Shown: positions 1 through 14,400, numbered from the stretch's first letter. The stretch: 64,000 nucleotides of DNA from Hymenolepis diminuta (GCA_900708905.1 CAADRB010000021.1:522258-586257); one strand, 5' to 3'. The notes: generated by a model not told the origin, from the letters alone. Numbers and translations: made by a program.

Positions 1-2087
1 TCGCTTTTATTAAAATATCACCCCATACTACAGGACCCGTTGTAATTTAATTTTCGAAAAATCCTTGGTAGAGTGAAGTCTGAAAATAGGCTACAAACAA
101 TGTTGTTCAACGCTAAAAGAGTATGCAGCGAGCGTGGATTGACTAATTCCGCAATTCAGCAACCGGTCGGTCAATAAGTGGAAAAATAAACCAACTTTTA
201 CCAGCTTAAATCGTTTTTTTTGCAGGAATAAATCTTAATTGTTTTCCGTTCTTTTAGTGATTAATAAATGGATAAACAACGTATCCGTGATATTGTTATA
301 TTAAAATGGAAAACTACAGAGAAAATGAAAAGTAACTGCACAATTTAAAATCTGAAACTATTGCAAAGCATTCGCCTGTATATTTTGAACTGCTCAAGAA
401 TTGCATGAATTCTGTATATATGAGGGTATGTGTTTTTGCTATCTTTTCACTAGAACAACTGAATTCCACCTCAACGTTCTTGAATATTACAGCGTCTGAA
501 GATGTCCATTTACTCTCTAGTTAAAGAACTAGGAGTCTGTTCTTATTTATTATGGATTGACCAAATGAGTGCATTTCGGATGTTTCAGAATGCACCACAA
601 CGAAATTTTTAAAATTAGTATTATACAGATGGTCACCTTGAACAACATAGTTAGTGCCTCTTTTTTATTTCTGCCCAATCGCACGCAACTACGACGACTC
701 TACCTGCCTATAATTAGCTACTCCCATCTCATCCACTTGACTGCTCTCAATTAAGCCCTTCCCTAGCTTGCTTACTCAACCTAATCCAATTAAGCTACCT
801 GCTCCTTGCATTAAAGAGTACAATCCATTCTGTGGACAAAAACACATAGAACTGCCGGTCAATACGAATCCACTCATCAGGATCTTATTATTATCCATGA
901 GAGTGCAATAAAAAGTTTTACAAGTTTTAATCATGGTATGGCAACCGACTGCCCAGATTAGCAAAATAGTCCAATAAAGGATGAAGCGGAGGAAACAATG
1001 CCAACGTCTCCGTTTATTTAAAATATGGAAGTACTGAGTTACTCACTTTCCCATAGTGGGCATAATTCACTTTGTAATATCCAAGTATTCTAAAGCTCAA
1101 TTTCTGTAATTTAATTGATGAGTCTCTGGACGAGTTCATGCCCGCGATATTTACAGTTTGGTGATCAGCTGATTTACCTGAATGATTGATCACGCCACTT
1201 TGATGTACGCGTAGTCTAATGACGATGATGCTATATTCATTCCTTTATTTGGTTTTGTGGTGGCCAAGATCGTTAAGGCTGGAACGGTAATTACGCACAG
1301 AAACTTCGTGAATTTATGAGAAAGGTGTCTTTTCATGTTTACCGTGATAAAAGAATATACCAGATATTGACATTTTATTTTCCTAATGGTGAAAATATCA
1401 TTATCAACTGTGAAAAAGCAAAACATTACAGCTTTAATAAAGAGGAAACATCTTAACACAGTCTAAAAAGGCGTGGAGGGGAGAGGGAGTAGAAGTAGAA
1501 TCCAAATTTAGGATTCTTCAGTTTGTCCGCTAATTACTTAATAGGCATAATTAATTGTATTTTAGCCTAGAGTTCCAAAGTGCAAATACCAGGATATAAC
1601 CTTTAAGTTCATGAGAGATAGATCATATAATCAGTGTTCAGGATCAATTCATTGATAGTGAAAATGAAAGGTTGGTCATGTCTTCTCGGTACGCATCTCT
1701 CTCTCCGGATAACCAAAGAACAGTTAGTAGATATCATTCACTACAACAAATAAGTGCTGAGAAGAGATGTTTTTACGCTGTTCCTAAAGTGCAATGATCA
1801 ACAAGGACTTTCAGAGCTCGATTTTTAGCTGTTTTAGTTCTTTAAAGGAGGAGCGTTGAAACGTCATATATCAGAATGTCATTCTCCTTGAAATTAGACT
1901 AACTCCGAGTTCCTTTAAAGGGTCTTTTCTAATTCTTGTATTATAAATATCACAAGTCTAATGTGAAGCCTTAATGAATGTAAGTCAGTCTCCATACTTT
2001 GAAACAATTAATTTTATTTAAGTGAAAGGTCATATTAAGGGTAATATTTGGACAAGGGTATATACTTTTAATAATATTTAATGGGGG
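1..2087. other. Intergenic, no gene seen
   Basis: AT-rich sequence downstream of the ARP6 gene. Open frames here are short, lack recognisable protein motifs and have no splice context. A pyrimidine-rich patch lies near 680-780. No gene or RNA was recognised. Confidence 0.5.
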
Positions 2088-2335
2088 AAGAAGGAAGGTA
2101 AATTTAGGGATTTTGGTCTTGATGCTAAGCTGTTAGGGGCTCTATCTTTATAAACTTCATATTAAAAATTTTCGGGAGCGCAATGGTTTGAACTTAGTTT
2201 TCAAGACAATTGGATAATAATTGTTGTAGATGTTGGCAGCCATAACCAAAGATCTGCATTCATTCATATTTACTGATGGTAGCGAGACGTGAGGTAACTA
2301 CTTGGAAGATTCTATAATGGTGCTCTTCTACGCAA
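2088..2335 (+). repeat. Dispersed repeat family B, copy 1
   Basis: This stretch resembles 7520-7760 along its length in the same orientation. Anchors include GAACTTAGTTTTCAAGA near 2190 against GAACTTAGCTTTCAAGA near 7651, and GGTAGCGAGACGT against a GAGAGACGTCTG segment further on. Gaps and substitutions are frequent, so these are old copies. No coding capacity or terminal structure was found. Confidence 0.55.
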
Positions 2336-3894
2336 GATAAGTGTTCAAAAATACGTTCCAGACTCCGGATTGGCATCAGACATCAAGTAATTTAACTTCA
2401 CTTTTAATAAATACTTAAATTCAAAATCTAACCTATGTTGCAGGTTAGATTTCCTTCTAGAATGCTAAAATCAAGCTTGGCGACTAATTCTCGAAAAATA
2501 CCACTAATTTCGGTGGCGTTATGGTGGAATCTAAAAAATGCGACATTCTAAAATGTCACTTTCCAAAATACTTCGGTGGAAACAAGAATCTCTTTTGCTG
2601 CAGTATTGAATTCGACTCCTCTGGGCAAAAATTTCGATGAAGATCAGCAGCTGCATGCGACTTCTAATGTTGTAAGTTTTACAGACATGGAAAGGAGGAA
2701 TTCGAAAGTTTATATTTTCAAAGTGATGTAGTTTAAGTGTTCGGAAGCTCTCGTTGATACTTTCAGCAAATTGGCCTCAATAAGAAATTCGGAATCCTTT
2801 TTTCGATCTCTTTTAAATTAGTAAAGAGACCGAACAGCAGGATTCATGTTAGAAGAATATACACTTTGTGGAAGTTTTTGTAGAGCTATCCACTTTTACG
2901 AAATTCTGGTCGGTAACAAATAAATGAATTCACTCGATTGAACCTATCTTGACTTCATGTTGTGTATTATTGGTCACTGATAAAGAAAACGACCGATAAA
3001 TACGTCAGTTTGCTGAATAAATAATCCCTTACCCTCTATTGAAACTTAACTGATTTTCTCCTAATCTGAAGTAGTGTAATTTGTTTAATAGAGATAATGA
3101 AATTGTGCTTCTTTACGGTCCCATCCGACAGAGGTATCGATTTTCTATGAAAAGATATTCAAAAGCGTTTTGGTCTTGGTGATCATATAGACAAAGATTA
3201 TTGTTGATTAAAGAATTGTTTTTCTGTCCAACCAATTGTGCCTGTTGATCGATGTGGATTTCTAAAACTATTTTATTAATTAATGAGTTATTCTGACGTG
3301 CTTGGGCTTTGTTTGGGATATAAGCCAAAATAATAAATGGGTGATGCAGATGATAGCATCCTTCACTTTCTAAAGCCAATGCAATACAGCGATTCATGTT
3401 GTCGTCTTGACTAGTGCGATCTTCGGATTTTACTGCCTTTGTCAGCAGAAGAAAGACATTCAGGAAGCATTCTGATTAGGCTATTCGGTTTACTATGGTT
3501 TTACTCATCCATTTCTGAGAGTAGGAGGCTAAAAATCAATAGTTCAGTACACGAGGAATGAACTTGCGAATGCACCGAGTGCACTCTTAGTATACTCGAT
3601 CGAATGCACCGATAATATTCGATTTCGAGTTTTAACACTACATATTTGAATACTAATTCCTGTATTATTCTCATCGACACGTGGAGTAATCATATAAATT
3701 TTCATAAAGATATCTTAGCTAGAATCTATTGATTATTTGATACGACAAATACTTTCAGATGTCGTAAACAACTGCTTATTTTAATAAAATATTTTGTATG
3801 CCCTGAGTATCACGGTCATGGCATCACCCGGCAACCATGGACGTCAAACCATGAATTGAACTCATTAAGATAAAATTGAAGATTGAAATGGATG

Positions 3895-4170
3895 CCTTAT
3901 TATTATCACCTACAGTAATACAAAAGTGCTACAATTTTTATTTGTGGAAGTAAGTGAAATTGGTTAACAGAAAGTCTAACAAATGAAAATGGGAAGGGAT
4001 CGAAAAGATGTTGAGAACAACGTCCAGATATGGAGGAGTGTTGCTTCATTTGATTTTTGGAATCGGATTGCACAATTTTTACTAAATGGATGGGTGTAAC
4101 CACTTCAATTCATTTTTTTCTTCCATTAGTTGAGAAGACAAAATAATCTTTCACGATATCCAGCAGCTTA
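3895..4170 (+). repeat. Dispersed repeat family A, copy 1
   Basis: Matches 5485-5835 in the same orientation. Shared landmarks in order are ACCTACAGT, GGTTAACAGAAAGTC, GATCGAAAAGA, ATTTGATTTTTGGA, TTCTTCCATTRGTTGAG and CACGAT. Copy 2 has an extra block of roughly 100 bp before the TTCTTCCATT landmark. A minus-strand open frame at 3906-4103 is part of the repeat, not a gene. Confidence 0.65.
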
Positions 4171-5484
4171 CAGTCTTAACATAGAAGAAATGAGATAGAG
4201 ACAAACGTCCGTGAATATTCTCATTTTCATTATTTCTCCTACTTGCTGGTTGGATTTACATTTAACTGTTATCAATATCAATACACCTCCCGTTCAAGAA
4301 GACTCCTTTTCAATGAACCGCCAGCAGCGTAGAGTGCCTGATAATCGGGGAGAAGCAAGAGATTGAATCAAGTATTTCATTCAACTTTAATATGAGTAGG
4401 TTCACATAGAAGTATATGTACGTAACCACTAAAGCTAATTGCCTGTGGTTGCAATAACCAGTTGAGTTGAGATGGGTTACATAAGCGCATGATCCCCTCA
4501 AATAGAAACCGCATTTTCGCACCATCTGTCATAAAACCAAGTCATATACTCTCAGGAGAGAAATGGGAAACTAGAGGAGGAATCGAGTTGATCCCACAAA
4601 TCTCGTATTTCCCACGCTAGAACTGCGTTCTCTCCCACAGATTTATTCTCATATTACCCACTCTCCTCCACTTTTACATCGATCAACAATGACACATGAC
4701 TGATCACTAATTCATTTGCTTCAAGTAGGTAGGTAGTGGGAAGAATTGCTACTGAGTTAATCTACCTTCATACTGGTAGCTTTGTAGCCTTTGAGTTTAA
4801 GTGGTGTAAATAGTTGCTTGCGTTTTCTCTCTCTGCGGACGAAATACGATATTCACATAAACATAGAACTGCAATGAATTTGCAAACGTGAATTCACGCA
4901 GAAGCTCGGGGGACAGATATTTTAATTAAAATGTGACGCGATGAATTATAACCATTGAGTAAAACATACATAATTTGAATATAAAAATCAAATGATGTGC
5001 AATTCTTTTGAAATCCTGACGATGTTTCCATCGTCTACCCAATCTTTTTCCTTTCACTCCTTATTGGATTTTTTGGTGTTTGTCATGTCCAGATGCTTTC
5101 CCAGTATTAAAAAATTGCAATTTTTACACACCAGAATGCATACATTGTATACATGTAATTTTGAGGATGGGAGAGTCGCCATTAACGAATCTTCTGCACT
5201 TATGCATTCCCAGATGTACGCTTCTTTCCCCTATTTAATGTGTGGAATTATAAAACAAATGAAAATGTATAATTTAGTTCACACAAAGCCGCTTAGGTTA
5301 TAATATTTGATAAAAACGGGACCAAACTTGAACACCAGTCCAACTGAATCCCTTAAAGCAATTACAACTCGAAGTCTAGAGACATTTTCAGTCGGAACTG
5401 AAGCCTCAAAATTGAAATGAAATGCAGAATTTAGTTGTTATTTCGATAGTTATCCGATTATCTGTCCAATTCGTGTCTCTTACT

Positions 5485-5835
5485 ATTATTATTATTACCT
5501 ACAGTGATAAAAGATTCTAATTTTTAATTGTGGAAAACAACCGATTTCGGTTAACAGAAAGTCCGACAAACAATAAAGGAGAGAAGATCGAAAAGAGTTC
5601 TATTTAATTTGATTTTTGGATTCGGGTTGTACAATATTTATTAAATGGGCTGTTCACGTCCCAAAATTCAAATTTCATAATTTGTCCCCTGGATTGGAGT
5701 AAATGCTTGTCTACAATGCCCACGGCTCAAATACTGATTTTTTAATCATGATGGTAATGCCACTACCATAAGTCATTTTTCTTCCATTGGTTGAGGAGGC
5801 AAAAGGATCTCCACGATCTTATCTCTAATATCAAC
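5485..5835 (+). repeat. Dispersed repeat family A, copy 2
   Basis: Second copy of the family described at 3895-4170. It starts in a short ATT triplet run and carries an insertion of about 100 bp around 5655-5765 relative to copy 1. Family identity is unknown; no terminal repeats or open frame point to a transposon class. Confidence 0.65.
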
Positions 5836-7519
5836 CTGAAGAGATCTTTTTAATCAAATATATTAGCGGGTTTATTGATATGAAGTATTTAAGTATGGGA
5901 AGTGAAGGAAGAAAGAGCACTTTGTGAAAATTGAGGTCTATTTCATCAGTTATTTCTCTTATTGCAAACGAGAAAAAGTGCATCGCGTCGATGCTGTTTG
6001 CCATTATCAGTTTAATACTTCCTATAATTTTGAAGGAGTTATTCACTAATCTACTGGTCAGTATAAGAGGGTTGGTTATAATTATCCAGGACTGATAACA
6101 TGGGTCTCATCATAAATGCCTTATTTTTGTAGCTGAAATGGCATCCAGATGAGGAATTTATAGTGTTCTCAGTGTGCAAATCCTCTAAAAGAAATCCAAA
6201 CCTTTCGGATATTTTTCAACGCGTATTTTCATTAAATTTCCATCAATGCTGGAATTAACATTTGACATATGGATTGTTGGTAGATTCCTGCTGAACATCA
6301 TCACTAGCATTTTCCTACCAGAATCGAACCAACTTCAAGTCCTGCTTGGAAAAGGTCCCATCATTCCTAACTAATATATGAGACAATACATAATAAAATT
6401 CGACCTTAGACTAAAAATGAAGTCGAGATAACTTGCAGACTATAATAATAGTAATCTTAACTCAATAGTTAAGATAGAAGACAAACCTGGAGCCGACGGC
6501 ATGAAAATTGGCGCGCACAACCGCTTATCGTTGAGCTCATTTAAGTTGAGTAATGCTAAGCCGATTTAATTTTATTTTGACGGCTGCAATTCTGTTACGT
6601 AAATGAGAAAATGAATAGGCACAACCACTCAATCCCTTTACTCTGTGCATTTCGGTATGTACGCCTTCGTTTACCATGATACGAACTAGATGTGTTTTTT
6701 TGGAAATTCATGATAATGAAAATACTTGGAAAAGTAAAGTCTCCATTACATTCATTACAATTTTTCGCTCAAGGTTTTTCAAAACTCAATGTTAATACCT
6801 TGAACAATTCAAGCCGGAACGATTTTAAGAGCTTAAAGTAGCTCTACTCCCTGTAAGAAAGAATGAGAGCTTGTGATGGATTAATGGCATATTGGCCGAA
6901 AATAGCGATGGAAAAGAGAGCATCGATTTAGAAGAGTAAGGTAAACCACTAAAAAAGAGTACGTAGTAGTCGTTATCTCATATCGTTAGTTGAAATAAAC
7001 ATTAACCATAAGTGATAAGGCGCAAGGTTTAACAAAAATTCATAAGAAAATGTTAAATAGCGAATCTAAGCGAGGTCGCGGATTTTCGGTGAGTTTTAAA
7101 CTTGAATTATGGCTTCCACATTGTACTACAAGCGCACCCATGTGAATCAGTAATATTTGAAATTATTTTCTCCTCAATCTAACGAATGCAATATTAAATG
7201 TCTTACATCTGTGTTCAAGTCGCACCTTTTAGAAGAACATCTACTAGTTTATTTTTTATATATCAAATGAACTCTATAAATACCTACAATAACTGAACTT
7301 AAACCCCCATTTAAGGAGATTACTTTCTAATATTCATCTCCTACGTTTCATTTGTGTGCTGAGATTTTGTATCTCTTGTGACCTTATCTCTGACCGCCGT
7401 GTTTATATTCTATAGGACAAACAGCATACATTTAACTCCGTGTTTATTTATTTTCTTTTATTTATATAAAAGGTCTTATCTAAGATGCGATACGTAACTT
7501 TCAGTGTTATCTTCTGTGA

Positions 7520-7760
7520 GTAGGAGAAGGGCAAACTGGAGATTTCAGTCTTAAAACCAAGATTTCCGTATCGTTATAATTCCACTAATGATTAGGGCTT
7601 CTTTGTCTCTAAAAACATCATCCATTGAGGTTTTGAGAGCATTCTGTTGGAACTTAGCTTTCAAGATGAGTGAACAATTATGATTGGATGGTGGTGCCAC
7701 ACTCGAGAGACGTCTGTTGGTACTATGCGGAGCTCACTAGAGTTCACTTATGGTGAAATT
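7520..7760 (+). repeat. Dispersed repeat family B, copy 2
   Basis: Diverged second copy of the 2088-2335 repeat in the same orientation. The copies are about 5.4 kb apart, both downstream of ARP6. Confidence 0.5.
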
Positions 7761-7828
7761 ATCCGAATATAATTAATTGGGAACACTCCTACCCCAGCTA
7801 TTAACCATAAATATAGCTAAATTCCGGA

Positions 7829-7889
7829 GGGGGGGGGGGGCTTCACCCAGAACGGTTCTGTTCTAGACGTTCTGTTCAGTCCTGAACAG
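7829..7889. repeat. Poly-G tract and perfect inverted repeat
   Basis: A run of 12 G (7829-7840) is followed by a perfect 8-bp inverted repeat, CTGTTCAG and CTGAACAG (7872-7889), with a 2-nt spacer. A single G run does not make an intramolecular quadruplex. No function is assigned. Confidence 0.7.
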
Positions 7890-8112
7890 TTTCCCATGTG
7901 AGATACACCCTTAACTCAAAAGACAATATTCTATAGGAGTTTTGGTTCATGTTAATTCCACCTTGCGTTAAGATGTTTAGATGCTAAAATAATTGAAGAA
8001 TTATATATTTATTCTTAAAAATTACAAAAAGGAAGATTAATTATTTACCTGTCTTTTAGGTACCTACACAAGACCCTTGATTACTAATGAAGTGAACTCT
8101 TTTCGCAATAAG

Positions 8113-8118
8113 TTTATT
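8113..8118 (-). terminator. Candidate poly(A) signal of ARP6
   Basis: On the minus strand this reads AATAAA, about 177 nt past the ARP6 stop codon. It is the first canonical hexamer found downstream, so it is the best candidate for the mRNA 3' end. No transcript evidence is available. Confidence 0.35.
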
Positions 8119-8294
8119 TCCAGGTAGCAAGTAATGCGCGTATGACCAACCTGGAGTTCTGATTACAACTGAAAAATAATGCCTATTATAAAACCCAATA
8201 ATAAGAGTTGACACGTATATAAAATTTTTTAGTGTATACAAAATATGCAATACACAGATCACTAAAAAAAGTTGTATTTAAATGACCGAAGTGC

Positions 8295-8430
8295 CTAAGT
8301 GACGGGAAATTTCTCCTCACAGTAAGAATGGCCATTTTCTTCATACTCCTTTCGAGTGACTAGATATTGGCTGTGGTCCTCCGCATTTAAGGCCAAAAGA
8401 GACCCACCTTGCCAAGCGTAGGTTTGAGGA
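8295..8430 (-). CDS. ACTR6: ARP6 last exon
   Basis: The exon starts after the acceptor TTAACTTCAG (minus strand) and ends with TAG at 8297-8295. It encodes PQTYAWQGGSLL through EENGHSYCEEKF, the conserved C-terminus of ARP6. It enters in phase 2, taking two bases of the first codon from the preceding exon. The open frame continues upstream to 8486, but that extension is intron. Confidence 0.92.
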
Positions 8431-11400
8431 CTGAAGTTAAAGAGAAAGCGAGCATTATAAGTTAATGGTGCAGTAACCTTACACATTGCCGACTTAGTAA
8501 AGAATAAGGAATCAAATTTAAATTAAGTGGATAACCATCTCACTGACTAGCAACCTACACATGAATTCTTAATCAGAGGACTATTCTGTTAGTATGTTGA
8601 ATCACGTGATTCAGTGCTAACGAGTACGTTCTTCGTCAGAGTGCAGGCATTGCACTCCTCCTTTCACTCAGATATTGATTATCGACTTCTGCCTTCTACA
8701 AGACAGGATGCATTATAGTCCAATTACTAACCGTTTTAAGTGTAGACGCAAACCTATATTTCCACTTCCCTTCTCTTTCAACACTTCCCCAAAAGTCTAC
8801 ATCGTACTTCATTTGGATTTATTTCACACTGGACGATAAACTCTATGACTTATTCATCAAATAAAAGTTACTCTTTGCACTAAGAAAAAATAAGTGAGTA
8901 AATCTTTTAATAATTTAAATAAACAGATTTTTAAGGAGTACCTTAGAGCTAGGATACACAAAAAAGTACCGAATCAAATGGGTTAAGGAAGCAATTGCAT
9001 AAATATTAGATGATAGAGCCATCCGTGACTTTTTCAAAGATGAATAGGATCATCAAGACGACTAAAAAACGACCACTGAAAGAACTTCAAAAATTGTGAA
9101 GATTTCTATCGCTTAAATGAGAAGCATTTTCAAGAGCTAAACGAGTTCTATTTCACGTAACTACTTATATAATCTATTAAGATAACCAAATCTTCGAACG
9201 GCTTTTCTTAAGCATTCGAACGCATGAGAGAAAATTAATAACGGAAAGAAATCCCTTCTTATATCAAATCCTAGATAATTTGCGTCGGTGGCACCATGCA
9301 GCGGTCAGGGATTCAAATTCTATCAGCGTATACCCAGTGAGCGGAACAGGTAAGCCCACTAGTTTTAGCTTGCTTAATATAGAGGCTGACACCAGGGAGG
9401 CACTATGATGCCGCTCCCTACCCAAGATGAGCGTTGGAAAGCGTATTCTTAACTGGACATGGGAATAATTATAATTAAGTCCTAGATGTAATTTATGTGA
9501 AAAAAATCCAAGGATATTTAAAAGGACACCTAAGGTAATTATTAATTCTTTGCACACCCCGTGAGTGACCAATCGCCCTGGTTAATCCCGGTCAACAAGA
9601 GTTAGTAAAATGTGAGTTTCTCGTAAGAGCGATTCCAGGATACCTTCTCTCTACCCAAGTAAAATATGGTGAGTACTTCTCTTGATGGGCTTAGAAAGTT
9701 TTGTATTAGAAGGAAGAAAACGGGGAATTGTAAAAAAGCATTTAAGAGAATAGAGAAATGCTACAAATAGAGAAATCCGCTACAAATGCGGATTTGTAGC
9801 TATGTTAAATTTTTCACAATAATAGCTAAACCAATATAACGGTGTATTTACTTAAGTTTACCATCGACAGAAAGCTAGCAAACAAAGCTCAAAAGTGTAG
9901 AGTTTAGATTTTATTTCGGGATGATTAATTCCCCGGGCTGTCTCTAAGTTGTCCACCAGCCTTATGGCTATAAGGACGCAAGTCGCTCCTGACAGCTTGA
10001 CAGTGGGCACTTAAATCATAGTGGCAGAAACCAGACATCGTAGAATTACAACGGTGCAGAAGGAGTATTTATAAAAGCCTCCGTATAAATTCGAACGAAA
10101 CGAATCTAAAATTATAGCACTTTTGGACACTTGTTGAATATACATTTCTCTTTATCACACTTTCAAATTTCATTTTGCTAGCAGTGAAGATAGTAGATAC
10201 GCGTACGGATAAATCTGACTACCTCTTCTTCTCTTAACTTAAGGACACAAGCAGCAGGAGAGTAATAAACCAGGACACAGCCACAGTGATATCTAGCAAT
10301 TACGGCTGACCCTACCTGGTCGCTATAGCAGACATCGTCAATATGGGGGGAGGAAAATGAGACATGTGCGACGAGATATATATGTGGGATGATGGACATA
10401 TTGACACAAAGTGCACATGATAGGTAATTAGGGAGAGAGGAAGATAAAGCAAGAGAAAGGCAGCTGTGCTTTCTTATCGATTGGCAGCCGATGTAAAGCT
10501 AGGATTAGAGGAAGGAGGACAGAGGGGAGTAATATTATCCCCAATCTCCCAAGCCACAGACATCTCCCTACCTCGGAAACACCCACAGCAGTCGTCGCAG
10601 AGTTAATGACAGACTGTGGGAAAACCCCACCCCAAATGTGACCTGATGATGATAGAGATGGGTGATGTGAGGTGACAGACGTGGTGTGGGTGAGTGGTCA
10701 CCTCGTTAGGTCGAGCTATCACGACGATGCTGCTAGAGGGACTGATGACTCATCACCATGCGAAGAGAACACATCCAACAGGGTTTTTGTCCTGAAGAGG
10801 GGGTAAAAGGAAAGACACGAAAGGAGGACGGATGGACGGACAGAATTTCTTATACTACTCCTCCACCTTCTAGAATGAATGAGTAAATGAGTCAACAACA
10901 GTTGTCCACGCAACTAGACCTCTCAGCAAGGAATCGTGTATAGCGAGCAGAAGTTGCGTTTTTGCTCTCAGGATAGAAGCGACAGACAGTGGACTAAATA
11001 GCCTGTAGCCAAAAGGGAGTGAGGGTAGGGTAGAGAGCGGGAAAAGAGGGGCTATTAAGGGACTGGAGATGAGAGAGTAGGGAGGTGGCAAGCAAACGAC
11101 TAACTGAACAGGAGAGAGGAGGGGGGTAAAGGCATTGTCATTACCGCGAGCGAATGTTGCTCGGAGCACTTAAACACAGTAGTCTAAGACGGCACGGCTC
11201 AGTCTCTTCCATCTATTTTTCCTCCTCCTCCTCCTCCTCCTCCTCCTCCTGTGCCCCAACACAAAAGCTAACTAGTAGGTGAGAGACGTAAGAAAAGCCA
11301 ATCAATGAGAGAAGAAAAGGGGAAGTTAACAGCCTTTTGCTTTTCACAAATAGCCCACAAGTGCAACTGATATACATGGAAAGATTTATAGATGAGAGAG

Positions 11401-14400
11401 AAGATAATTTTCTTGGTCAAATGAGAGGGATTCATGCATAAGGAGTAACTATTAATTATATGTTCGCTAAAAGTAAGTGAAAAATTCAAATCGATAGAGG
11501 AGACCACTGAACTGCGAGTGCAACAAATTACAATGGATTTAATTGCCATATTTCTAGGAACTTCAAATGTTGTAAATATCTCCAGGAAGAGAGTTGAGAC
11601 CAAATATACTTCCCTAAGGAATAGTGGAAGGATATACAGCAAAATATTTCTGCATAAAACTGATGACAAATTGAACTTGGTCCAGAAAATGTAGGAAAAA
11701 TTGCGAATCCGGGAATAAATCTCCAATTCTATACAAATGTATTAGATTCCAAGTCCAGGACCTTAAAGCGAAGCTTCCACTAGTATATATAGGCTGGGAA
11801 TTGGGCATTTTCGATGCTCCAAGTTGCACCGCATTGACAATTACGTACAAAGCCCCCAGAAGATCCCAGAGAGAGAGAGGAAGAGAAGCATGCTTTATCC
11901 AAATCAAATCATATTGTGCTAATTACAACTGATTAGACAGAAAACAGTGCACACTTGACAACAGGGGGAAGACAATCATATTCAAGTCTATCAAGTAGTA
12001 TCTGGGGGGAGCGATAAAGAGTTTTAAGGATCATTTCTCACAGAGATTTGACATAAGATACGATATGTTGTACCTTGTTACTTTAAACCAATATGGACGC
12101 ATGCGCGTTTGACGCAAAAGGTAAGTTATTTGAATAAAATTTCACACTGGTTAATACTGGTCTATGAAGAAAAGATAGAATGAGAATTCCCCATTCAGAG
12201 AGGGAGTGACTATAGCAATAGTCTCTGATCGCTCAGGTCATATCTTTATGACGTGATCGTAAAAATGCACGTACATAGCGATAATAAGGAGAAACACAAG
12301 ATAGTATGACTTGAGAGAGAGAGTCTTATAAAAGAAGGAAATGGTATAAGATTATAATCTCCTCCTCTGCATCTCAATTGCGAAAGGGAAACAGAAATGT
12401 TATAAGGAGACATGTATCCAAAAAGAGCGGAATGTTGATGTACGGACATACATAAGGAGGCAAACCAACAATTTCCATACTCAGTTACTGAGGAATTCCG
12501 ATCCTGATCTGAAGACATCGCCGATTGGATCTGAGTGGTAATACTCCATGAATGTACATATACATGTATATATTTCTTTACCATTTGATTAATAAATTGA
12601 AGTGGCTCTACTTTACTTTTGCGGGTCATTTGACTTCTTCCTCCAATCTTCCACACAAGTTCTACGTAATTAAGTCCCAATAGCTAAGCCAACAATTGAT
12701 AAAGATCTAGTAAAAACTCATCTAATACAAATAAAAAAATTGCTACATCATCAATAGCACGACGAAAAAATAAAGCAGAAATTCTGCCAAATCCAAATAA
12801 TACCAGTAATAAGACTGATTTGACAATAACCAACCCTATTTAAGAGTTTATCAACTTGTTTCAATACATTTTTGTAATGATTTTGCGGCGAGATTGTTAA
12901 GTATTCCCTCCTATACTGTTATTCGGATTGAACCTCTGTTCTTCCTATGGTTCATCTCACACGCTTTACAGACAAGAATAGACGTCTCCTTATTACTTCA
13001 AATTACAGGTGCCCACGCCACATTCTGTCTTTCCTGTCCTGTTTGTGATGAAAATCCTAGGACCTAGAATGGTAATAGCTTACTAAGTTTACTCTTTCCT
13101 ATGTCCATGACATCCAAGTTATAGGCTCTTCTTCGTCATCTTACATAGCATATCAGTACCCTGCCGAGAGAGCTATTCGGCCAGATTGTGTGGCTTAAGT
13201 GTACGCGTTTACAGTTAGTAACAAATGGTAATAAACACGCAAGTGTAGAGGTCAGGCAGAGGATGTGCGTGTTTATTTATGTGCATATGGAGGAAGTAGT
13301 CTCCAACGTTCAGAGATTGACCTTCTCGAGGTGTATGCATGTTTAGGTGTTGGAAACTAGAAGGGAGAAAAACTGATAGTAGGAATTACATGACAATTTT
13401 AGCCAGTACGGAAGTCAATACGAACCCGGATACGCCGGAAATGCGAATGTAAATAGAAAATCAATGGGAACACAATTCAACGCTAACGCATCCACATGTG
13501 CCAATGCGCATGGAAATTAGATCAAGAATTTACATAGCTACATATCGGCGATCAAGCCAACTGAAAAAACTGTAAATTATTACATAACGGACGAGAATGG
13601 TCTATCCAGTTGCAAGACAAAACAAGTAAATTGAGCCAATATTGGGAAACTTATGACGCAAACAGGGGAAAAGATTACAATGAGCAGCAGGGACTTAATG
13701 ATGGTATTATGAAATCTAATTAGAAAAAAGCAAAAGAGCCAAATCTGACAAAATTGGGTAAAATAAATTAAGTACAAATAGATAACTGGAAAGAATGTGT
13801 TGGAGTAGACAGATGTTAGAATTTCCAAAGGGAGAAAATGAAAGGAAATAAAAAACGCTCGAGTCAATCATGGACCTCCTAGTGATAAACTCAACTCAAC
13901 CATTATTGGTCAGACATACAGAATGCGGTTGGCCATTCCACCCACTGAATGTGCACCAAAGGACATCGAACGTGTGACCTGACTTTGTACATGGGTAGAT
14001 TGACCGCTGCGCAACAAACACGGTATGTGAATACAGCTGAAGAAATTCAGGAACTTTGGCTAAAGAGAATGAAAAGTGAATTTTAACGGTAGTGTTCAGC
14101 CGTTTCTGCTAGTACGGCGATAACCCCAAGTCTCTCACTCCCTTCAGCCACTTATAACAGTCTGCAATAACCTTAAGAGTATCCTTAACCCAGGTACTTA
14201 GACTACAAGGTGCGTAAGGTATCTAAGGCCAATTATATTTTTGTAATTTAAACTAACCCGATAATAATATTTAATGTATTTTTATATCAAAAAGTCTCAT
14301 GGCAGATACTAAAATAACTAATGAAATGAAAAGACACGCCGTAATACTGTCTATAAGAGTGGGACATAGGAATTTAGAAATCACAAGATTGCTAAAGTTG

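Noticed and set aside
8431..8486. N-terminal extension of the last ARP6 exon's open frame
   Set aside because: It lies upstream of a good acceptor and lacks homology; it is intron.
10719..11169. Leu/Ser/Pro-rich minus-strand open frames
   Set aside because: Low-complexity translation of a purine-rich block; not a gene.
12600..12665. Possible missing ARP6 exon on the minus strand, ending in codons for PQN before GTAAAG
   Set aside because: The preceding residues (CVEDWRKKSND) do not match the ARP6 strand, and the acceptor is poor.
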